A stretch of DNA of 64,000 nucleotides from Streptomyces sp. SLBN-118 (GTDB lineage Bacteria > Actinomycetota > Actinomycetes > Streptomycetales > Streptomycetaceae), in contig NZ_VFNP01000001.1 of assembly GCF_006715635.1 (NCBI RefSeq), positions 1,984,001 to 2,048,000 of the forward strand. The letters are read 5' to 3'. The notes beneath the pieces were generated by a model that worked only from the letters and a program-made list of their open reading frames with translations, was not told where the DNA came from and did no database searches. Position 1 is the stretch's first letter, and each line of letters starts with the position of its first letter. Shown in pieces: positions 58,553-64,000 of the stretch. A program made the position numbers and the translations under genes.

Positions 58553-58585
58553 ACGGCGGGTGGCAGAGTAATTGCCACCCGCCGT
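58553..58585 (+). terminator. Rho-independent terminator of gluABCD
   Basis: Perfect 13-base arms ACGGCGGGTGGCA and TGCCACCCGCCGT with a 7-base loop, followed by TTCTT. Confidence 0.9.
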
Positions 58586-58679
58586 TTCTTCATGCCCGCC
58601 CCGGCGGGCTGACGCGGGCGGGCGCACCGGGCCCCACCTCACCTTTCCGCCTGCCCCTTCGGGCCCCAGGAGTCACGCC

Positions 58680-58903
58680 GTGGACCCGGTGATCATCGTC
58701 GGGGCCGGGCCGTCGGGCTCGCGCTGGCCCTGGCGCAGCAGGAGGTGCCCTCCGTCGTACTCGACGAAGGCACCGGCAAGGACGAGACGCGGCCCGCTCG
58801 CACCGTCGTGCTGCGGTCCGACACGGCGGCCATGGTGGAACGGCTCGGCTGCGCCACAGTCCGTGACGAAGGCGCCCGCTGGGCCGGCTGGCGCTCGATG
58901 CGG
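58680..58903 (+). pseudogene. Decayed 5' copy of the adjacent flavin monooxygenase gene
   Basis: This 223-bp stretch aligns with the first 230 bp of the intact gene at 59395, from GTGGACCCGGTGATCATCGT through GCTCGATGCG. It has a one-base deletion in the GxGxxG region (GGGCCG against GGGCCCG) and a six-base loss in the Ala-Leu repeat, which break the frame; the length difference of 7 bases equals these two changes. The ribosome site GGAGTCACGCC upstream is kept. After base 58903 similarity ends abruptly. Confidence 0.9.
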
Positions 58904-58944
58904 TCGCGGAGCTCGCCTGGTAGAGGGCGCGACCGGGCAGGTCT

Positions 58945-59129
58945 GACGCCCGGCGGCGAACTCACCCGACCCAGCGCACGGTCAACCGCGCACTGGCCCA
59001 GGCCCTGGCACACGTCGAACGAGGGATGGCACGGCTGAAGTCCTGGCACATCTTGCGCAGGTCACGCAGCAGCCCAAACCAATGACGTCAGTCGCCGCAG
59101 CCATCCCCACCCTGGAGCGGCAACGCTGA
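58945..59129 (+). pseudogene. Transposase C-terminal remnant
   Basis: From about 58972 the frame reads QRTVNRALAQALAHVERGM and ARLKSWHILRRSRSSPN, the tail of DDE (IS5/Tnp_4-type) transposases of streptomycetes. After one frameshift it continues MTSVAAAIPTLERQR and a stop at 59127. The upstream part of the transposase is missing and no terminal inverted repeat was found. It directly follows the broken monooxygenase copy, so an old insertion and deletion probably created this junction. Confidence 0.75.
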
Positions 59130-59394
59130 AAAGGCTCACCGACTCGCATGTCTGCCGTAGTCAGTGGCAGGCGCGCTTTCAAAGGGCTTGTCGCCGTTAG
59201 AGCTCGGTGGGCAACCGCAACTGAACCCGGTGCAGCAAGCAACCACCCACCCTCGGCCGCGCAAAGCCGACCAACGCCGCGTTCCTTCGTCGCTTGACGC
59301 GGGCGGGTGTAGTGGGTTGCATGCGTGCTGTGATCGTGCACCGGGCTCCCCTTGCTATCTTTCGTTCCGTCAGCAAGTCAGAAGGAGTCACGCC
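59130..59394. other. Non-coding region before the intact monooxygenase
   Basis: 265 bp without a supported frame. TTGACG and TATCTT-like elements occur near 59293 and 59357 but are unconvincing as a promoter. GAAGGAGTCACGCC at the end is the ribosome site of the monooxygenase. Confidence 0.5.
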
Positions 59395-60990
59395 GTGGAC
59401 CCGGTGATCATCGTCGGCGCCGGGCCCGTCGGGCTCGCGCTCGCGCTGGCGCTGGCGCAGCAGGACGTGCCCTCCGTCGTACTCGACGAAGGCGCAGGCA
59501 AGGACGAGCCGCGGCCCGCTCGCACCGTTGTGCTGCGCTCCGACACTGCGGCGATGGTGGAACGGCTCGGCTGCACCACCGTCCGTGACGAAGGAGCCCG
59601 CTGGACCGGCTGGCGCTCGATGCGCCGGCGCCAGGACGTACGGCAGCTCCCTCTCGGCGACGAGGCCGCCCCCGCGCCGCTGCACATCCCCCAGCACGCC
59701 CTTGCGCGCGGCCTGCGGGACGCCGCCGCCGGACAGAAACTCATCCGGGTCGCCACAGGAAGTCGCGTCGACTCGCTGGAGCAGGACGCGAGCGGCGTCA
59801 GCGTGCACACCCGTGGGCCCGCGGCGACATGGTGGCGCGGAAGCCACCTGGTCGGGTGCGACGGTGCGAGGTCGACGGTCCGCAAGCTCCTCGGCATCCG
59901 CTTTCCCGGGCGTACGGCCGTGGAACGGCATGCGGTCGCCGCCCTGCGCACCGAACTCCCCTGGCCCAACGAGGCGTTGCTACACCGTCAGCCGCCGTGG
60001 CGCACAGGCGGCGAGGAGGTCACCGCCCGGCCGCTGCGGGACAGCGTATGGCGGCTGGACTGGCTGCTGGCGCCCCGCGGCGAACTGGTCACGCCCGACT
60101 CCCTGGTGGCGCGCCTGCGCGACACCTTGGCGGGCTGGTGCGATCAGGCACCGGCGTACGAACTCCTCGACACCGGCGTCTACACCCTCCACCACCGGCT
60201 CGCGCGGCGCTGGCGGGTCGACCGGGCCTTCCTCGCGGGCGACGCGGCGCATCTGCTGGGGGCGCTCGGCACGCAGGGGCTCGACGAAGGGCTGCGGGAC
60301 GCGGACAACCTGGCCTGGAAGCTGGCGCACTGCTGGCACCACGGCCCGTCCGAGCCGCTGCTCGACAGTTATCAGGCGGAGCGGCGGACGGCTGTGGCCT
60401 CGCGGCTGCGCGCCGCCGACCAGTCGCTGCCGATACTCCGCAGCAGCGGCGCGCTGCGTACGTACCTCCCGGGTGCCGCGCGCGGGCACGACATCCTGCT
60501 TGCTGACGGCCATCTGGGGTACGGCCCGCTGGGCGCGCCCCCCGTATACACGCACTCCCCCCTGGCGCCCGAACGCGCTCCTTCGCAGACCCTCGTCGGT
60601 ACGGAGGCGGGCGCGCCCGTCGCGGATGTGCGGGTAACCGTGCCGGACGGGACGAGCGCGCGGCTGCGCGACCGGCTGGGGCAGGGGCAGCTGGTGGTGA
60701 TTCTCGTCGCACCCGGAACGGGAGTGTGGGACCGGCGGCACTGGGTGAGCGCGGGCGTGATGCCGCGACTGGCCGCGGCGGTCAGTGCGCTGCCGGTGCG
60801 GGCGGAGCTGCTGGTCACGGAGGGCTACCCAGGGGCTTCGGCCCACACAGTGCTGCTGGTGCGGCCCGACGGGCACCTGGTCGCGTCGTTCGCGGGCGTG
60901 CGGCCCGCCGAGCTGTACTCAGCGGCGGACACGGCGCGCGGTGGCGCCCCCTCAACGGTGCGCAGTGACCGTACTGCGGACATCAATTGA
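59395..60990 (+). CDS. FAD-dependent aromatic monooxygenase (PheA/TfdB type)
   Basis: 531 residues from GTG (GAAGGAGTCACGCC upstream). The dinucleotide-binding motif GAGPVGLALALALAQ is at 8-22. The FAD/NADPH motif DG in LVGCDGARSTVRKLLG and the GD motif FLAGDAAHLLGALGTQGLDEG (in part) place it among class A flavoprotein hydroxylases, related to rifampin monooxygenase-type enzymes. The C-terminal thioredoxin-like domain (LVVILVAPG) is present. Substrate unknown. A 5' broken duplicate lies just upstream. Confidence 0.88.
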   Translation: MDPVIIVGAGPVGLALALALAQQDVPSVVLDEGAGKDEPRPARTVVLRSDTAAMVERLGCTTVRDEGARWTGWRSMRRRQDVRQLPLGDEAAPAPLHIPQHALARGLRDAAAGQKLIRVATGSRVDSLEQDASGVSVHTRGPAATWWRGSHLVGCDGARSTVRKLLGIRFPGRTAVERHAVAALRTELPWPNEALLHRQPPWRTGGEEVTARPLRDSVWRLDWLLAPRGELVTPDSLVARLRDTLAGWCDQAPAYELLDTGVYTLHHRLARRWRVDRAFLAGDAAHLLGALGTQGLDEGLRDADNLAWKLAHCWHHGPSEPLLDSYQAERRTAVASRLRAADQSLPILRSSGALRTYLPGAARGHDILLADGHLGYGPLGAPPVYTHSPLAPERAPSQTLVGTEAGAPVADVRVTVPDGTSARLRDRLGQGQLVVILVAPGTGVWDRRHWVSAGVMPRLAAAVSALPVRAELLVTEGYPGASAHTVLLVRPDGHLVASFAGVRPAELYSAADTARGGAPSTVRSDRTADIN

Positions 60991-61015
60991 CCGTCGAACG
61001 CGCACATGGTGTACT
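60987..61015 (+). promoter_or_regulatory. Promoter of the cysteine leader peptide/dioxygenase operon
   Basis: TTGACC (60987-60992), 17 bases, TGTACT (61010-61015). The expected start of transcription is at about 61022, so the GTG at 61023 would be leaderless. It overlaps the end of the monooxygenase gene. Confidence 0.65.
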
Positions 61016-61022
61016 CCGGAGC

Positions 61023-61109
61023 GTGACTGACACCGATGTGCGCCTGTGGCGGAGGGTCCATATGGACCTCGTCCGCTACGCGGGCTGCGTGTGTCGTCCG
61101 TCCTGCTGA
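61023..61109 (+). CDS. Cysteine-containing leader peptide
   Basis: 28 codons from GTG at 61023, or 23 from the in-frame GTG at 61038. The reading is VRLWRRVHMDLVRYAG then CVCRPSC and stop: three of the last seven residues are Cys. Short peptides of this kind (RLWRRVHMDLVRYAGCVCRP) are annotated as putative leader peptides in Streptomyces upstream of sulfur genes. It ends 70 bp before cysteine dioxygenase. Its role in regulation by cysteine is inference from Cys codons near the stop and the promoter. A conventional ribosome site is not visible for either start. Confidence 0.75.
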   Translation: MTDTDVRLWRRVHMDLVRYAGCVCRPSC

Positions 61110-61179
61110 ATTCGCTTTTCCCGCGCGCTGTGACCCGCTGAGCCGGCGCGCTTTCCCGCGAACCTCCAGGACGGTTTCC

Positions 61180-61731
61180 GTGTCCCAGTCTGTCTCCGCT
61201 CCTTTTGACTCCCCACCGGTCGCCACCCGTGACTCGAGCGCGCCGACGGCCGCTGAGCTGCTCGATTTTGTACGGCGCTCCGCCGCCGACCAAGAGCTCA
61301 TCGCCTCGCTCCCCCTCGACCCGGAAGGGCGTACCTGGGTACGGCTCGAAGGCCCGGGGGGCAGCGAGGCCTGGCTGATCGGCTGGCCCCCGGGCACGGG
61401 TACCGGATGGCACGACCATGCCGAGTCGCACGGCGCGTTCGCCACGGCCGCCGGCGAACTGAAGGAGAACTCCCTCGCCGTACGCCTGCCCGCGAGCGGC
61501 TGGAGGACTCTGGAGCTGGACGAAGGGGTTGACCGCGAAAGGCAGTTGGGGCCGGGCGGCGGCCGGGCCTTCGGGCAGCACCATGTGCACGAGGTGCTGA
61601 ACGAGTCGGTCACCGAACACGCCGTCTCGGTGCATGCGTACTACCCGCCGCTGCCGCTGATCCGCCGCTTCAGCCGGTCCGGTGCGGTGCTCCGCCTTGA
61701 GCAGGTCGAGCGTCCGGAGGACTGGCAGTGA
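61180..61731 (+). CDS. Cysteine dioxygenase
   Basis: 183 residues from GTG at 61180 (CCAGGACGGTTTCC upstream). The cupin fold shows iron ligands in GTGWHDHAESHG (two His) and the third His in HHVHEVLNE; the substrate pocket Tyr is in SVHAYYPPLP. It oxidises cysteine to cysteine sulfinate. Its stop overlaps the rhodanese start (GTGA). Regulation by the leader peptide upstream is likely. Confidence 0.9.
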   Translation: MSQSVSAPFDSPPVATRDSSAPTAAELLDFVRRSAADQELIASLPLDPEGRTWVRLEGPGGSEAWLIGWPPGTGTGWHDHAESHGAFATAAGELKENSLAVRLPASGWRTLELDEGVDRERQLGPGGGRAFGQHHVHEVLNESVTEHAVSVHAYYPPLPLIRRFSRSGAVLRLEQVERPEDWQ

Positions 61732-62114
61732 GCGAGCGGACAGGAATCGACGAACTTCTGGAACGGATCCGCGAGGATCTCGACCGCGTCGAGCCGAAGG
61801 AGGCTCATGCGGCGGCCGCGGACGGCGCGCTCCTGGTGGACATCCGGTACGCGGCCCTGCGCGAGCGGGACGGCCTGATCCCCGGTGCGCTGGTCGTGGA
61901 ACGCAATGAGCTGGAGTGGCGCCTTGACCCCCGGGGCAGCCACCGCGCACCGGAGGCGGTGAGCCACGATCTGCGGGTCGTCGTGATCTGCAACGAGGGC
62001 TATGCCTCGTCTCTGGCGGCAGCGTCCTTGCGCCAGTTGGGCCTGCACCGCGCGACGGATCTGATCGGCGGTTTCCAGGCATGGAAGTCGGCCGGCCTCC
62101 CGGTGGAACAGTGA
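61728..62114 (+). CDS. Rhodanese-like sulfurtransferase
   Basis: 128 residues from GTG, overlapping the dioxygenase stop. The rhodanese fold has LLVDIRYAALRERDGLIPGAL (in part) and the active-site Cys in VVICNEGYASSLAAA, followed by GGFQAWKSAGLPVE. The catalytic loop is CNEGYAS. It probably handles sulfane sulfur in the same pathway as the coupled cysteine dioxygenase. Confidence 0.92.
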   Translation: MSERTGIDELLERIREDLDRVEPKEAHAAAADGALLVDIRYAALRERDGLIPGALVVERNELEWRLDPRGSHRAPEAVSHDLRVVVICNEGYASSLAAASLRQLGLHRATDLIGGFQAWKSAGLPVEQ

Positions 62115-62293
62115 CGGTTCAGATCTGAGAAGGGCCTTTCGCCCGACGGCAGCCGGGTGACGACCGGTGCGAAGGGGAGGACGGACCGCCAGTCACCCCG
62201 TGCCGAAGGGGCCGTCCCTGCTCACCCTCCGGCCGGGCGAGCCCGGCATGCTCCGCCGGGCGGCTCTCCCCAGCACGATCCGAAGCGACACCT

Positions 62294-62866
62294 CTAGATC
62301 CCGCCCTCCTCCGGCCAGCCCCCCAGGTCCTCGCCCTCTTCCTCCAGCGCGCGCTTTACCACCCTGAGGGCCATGCCCTCCGGGTAGCCCTTGCGGGCCA
62401 GCATGCCCGCCAGGCGGCGCAGTCGCCGGTCGCGGTCCAGGCCCCGCGTCGAGGCGAGCCTGCGGGCGACCAGCTCGCGCGCCGTCTCCTCCTCCTGATC
62501 GGAGTCGAGCTGCCCGACCGCCTCGTCGATCAGGGCGGATTCCACGCCCTTGGTGCGCAGCTCCCGCGCAAGTGCGCGCCTGGCAAGCCCCCTGCCGTGG
62601 TGCCGGGACTCCACCCACGCGTCCGCGAAGGCCGCGTCATTGATCAGTCCCACATCCTCGAAGCGCGAGAGAACCTCCTCGGCCACCTCCGAGGGGATCT
62701 CACGCTTGTGCAGCGCGTCCGCGAGCTGCTTACGGGTGCGTGGGGTCCCGGTGAGCAGACGCAGGCAGATCGCCCGCGCCCGCTCCGCCGGGTCCTGGGG
62801 CGACAGCTCCTTCTCGGCCCTCGACGAGGAGGCGCTGTCACCCGGCCATTCGGTTCGCCGGGCCAT
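62294..62866 (-). CDS. recX: RecA regulator RecX
   Basis: 190 residues, starting 3 bp after the recA stop, hence co-transcribed. RecX helical repeats: ICLRLLTGTPRTRKQLADALHKR, LSRFEDVGLINDAAFADAWV and ARRALARELRTKGV (in part). It inhibits RecA filaments. Typical length. The C-terminus is acidic (EEEGEDLGGWPEEGGI). Confidence 0.95.
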   Translation of the reverse strand: MARRTEWPGDSASSSRAEKELSPQDPAERARAICLRLLTGTPRTRKQLADALHKREIPSEVAEEVLSRFEDVGLINDAAFADAWVESRHHGRGLARRALARELRTKGVESALIDEAVGQLDSDQEEETARELVARRLASTRGLDRDRRLRRLAGMLARKGYPEGMALRVVKRALEEEGEDLGGWPEEGGI

Positions 62867-62869
62867 GGC

Positions 62870-64000
62870 TCAGCCCTTGGCCGCCGCCGACTTGGCCGAC
62901 TTGGCCTTCGAGGCGGGCGCGGCCACCGACTTCGCCGCGTCCTCGGCCGGAGCCGCCGCACCGGTGCCGGCGGCGTCCGCGCCGGGCTCGGCCGCAGGGG
63001 CCTGTGGCCTCACGCCGACGCCCAGCTTCCCCTTGATCTTCTTCTCGATCTCATTGGCGAGATCGGGGTTGTCCTTGAGGAAGTTGCGGGCGTTCTCCTT
63101 GCCCTGGCCCAGCTGGTCACCCTCGTACGTGTACCAGGCGCCGGCCTTGCGGACGAAGCCGTGCTCCACGCCCATGTCGATCAGACCGCCCTCACGGCTG
63201 ATGCCCTGGCCGTAGAGGATGTCGAACTCGGCCTGCTTGAAGGGCGGCGCGACCTTGTTCTTCACGACCTTGACGCGGGTACGGTTGCCGACCGCGTCGG
63301 TGCCGTCCTTGAGGGTCTCGATGCGGCGGATGTCGAGCCGCACCGAGGCGTAGAACTTCAGCGCGCGACCACCGGTCGTGGTCTCCGGCGAGCCGAACAT
63401 CACGCCGATCTTCTCGCGGAGCTGGTTGATGAAGATCGCGGTGGTCTTCGACTGGTTCAGCGCACTGGTGATCTTCCGGAGCGCCTGGCTCATCAGCCGC
63501 GCCTGCAGACCCACGTGCGAGTCGCCCATCTCACCCTCGATCTCCGCGCGCGGTACGAGCGCGGCGACGGAGTCGATGACGATCAGGTCGAGCGCGCCGG
63601 AGCGCACCAGCATGTCGACGATCTCGAGCGCCTGCTCGCCGTTGTCCGGCTGGGACAGGATCAGGTTGTCGATGTCGACGCCCAGCTTCTTCGCGTACTC
63701 GGGGTCGAGGGCATGCTCGGCGTCCACGAAGGCCACGGCGCCGCCCGCCTTCTGGGCATTGGCCACGGCGTGCAGGGTGAGGGTCGTCTTACCGGAGGAC
63801 TCCGGGCCGTACACCTCCACCACACGGCCGCGCGGAAGGCCGCCGACGCCGAGCGCGACGTCGAGCGCGGTCGACCCGGTGGGGATGACCTCGACGGGCT
63901 CGTTCGGCCGCTCGCCGAGGCGCATCACAGCGCCCTTGCCGAATTGCCGTTCAATCTGTGCGAGCGCGGCGTCGAGCGCCTTCTCGCGGTCGGTTCCTGC
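62870..64000 (-). CDS. recA: Recombinase RecA, only the start codon outside the window
   Basis: 376 codons visible. The first, Ala-Gly-Thr-Asp-Arg-Glu-Lys, follow an initiating Met that lies just beyond base 64000. Walker [29 protein letters not shown] (in part) and NQLREKIGV are conserved. The C-terminal 40 residues are Ala/Lys-rich, as in Streptomyces RecA. It forms the nucleoprotein filament for recombination and activates LexA cleavage. It is followed by recX. Confidence 0.98.
   Translation of the reverse strand, partial: AGTDREKALDAALAQIERQFGKGAVMRLGERPNEPVEVIPTGSTALDVALGVGGLPRGRVVEVYGPESSGKTTLTLHAVANAQKAGGAVAFVDAEHALDPEYAKKLGVDIDNLILSQPDNGEQALEIVDMLVRSGALDLIVIDSVAALVPRAEIEGEMGDSHVGLQARLMSQALRKITSALNQSKTTAIFINQLREKIGVMFGSPETTTGGRALKFYASVRLDIRRIETLKDGTDAVGNRTRVKVVKNKVAPPFKQAEFDILYGQGISREGGLIDMGVEHGFVRKAGAWYTYEGDQLGQGKENARNFLKDNPDLANEIEKKIKGKLGVGVRPQAPAAEPGADAAGTGAAAPAEDAAKSVAAPASKAKSAKSAAAKG

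Noticed and set aside
59164..59394. Open frame extending upstream of the monooxygenase
   Set aside because: It is low in coding character, and the GTG at 59395 has an ideal ribosome site, repeated at the broken copy.
61036..61179. Longer N-terminus for cysteine dioxygenase starting at 61036
   Set aside because: It would run over the leader peptide in another frame; the family's sequence starts near 61180.
62115..62293. Clear terminator between the rhodanese and recX genes
   Set aside because: Only short, imperfect arms (GGACGG/CCGTCC and GCCGGGC/GCCCGGC) are present, too weak to call.

Overview
The window is a high-GC (roughly 70%), densely coded stretch of a Streptomyces chromosome core. 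GTG starts, GGAGG-type ribosome binding sites, third-position G/C bias and several hallmark genes support this: hrdB, whiH, nrdR-nrdJ, lexA, rshA, miaA/miaB, gluABCD and recA-recX. The gene order matches what I recall of the Streptomyces coelicolor region between recA (SCO5769) and hrdB (SCO5820), so most of it is vertically inherited core. No tRNA, rRNA, CRISPR or intact insertion sequence was seen.

Left part (1-18.3 kb): a partial acetate-type symporter with its DUF485 partner; a NarL-type two-component pair; parE; a small zinc-ribbon protein; a secreted trypsin; the principal sigma factor hrdB behind an ECF-like promoter; the sporulation regulator whiH behind a sigma-WhiG-like promoter; an ABC transporter fused in one polypeptide; a NUDIX-type regulator; and a DUF4192 gene divergent from a RecQ-like helicase that ends in a phosphoribosyltransferase-like domain. 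The space between those last two genes holds two perfect DnaA-box sequences head to head.

Middle part (18.3-31.6 kb): rnhB; a TetR/MFS efflux pair with two copies of one operator; ADP-ribosylglycohydrolase, histidine phosphatase, a DUF4937-type protein and TerD; then the nucleotide and DNA-damage block nrdR-nrdJ (paired NrdR boxes), lexA (LexA box) and a DinG-type helicase.

Accessory-looking part (31.7-40.6 kb): a four-gene NIS (IucA/IucC-type) siderophore operon with aminotransferase, acyltransferase and two synthetases but no decarboxylase or N-hydroxylase, followed by two tandem paralogous lipoprotein trypsin-like proteases.

Right part (40.6-64 kb): hflX, an M1 peptidase, rshA, dapF, miaA, an orphan MT0933-type antitoxin, miaB, then a glutamate block (a TAXI-type binding protein, gluK, gluR, gluABCD). 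After it come a decayed partial copy of a flavin monooxygenase beside a transposase remnant, the intact monooxygenase, a cysteine-containing leader peptide ahead of cysteine dioxygenase-rhodanese, and recX-recA (recA lacks only its start codon in this window).
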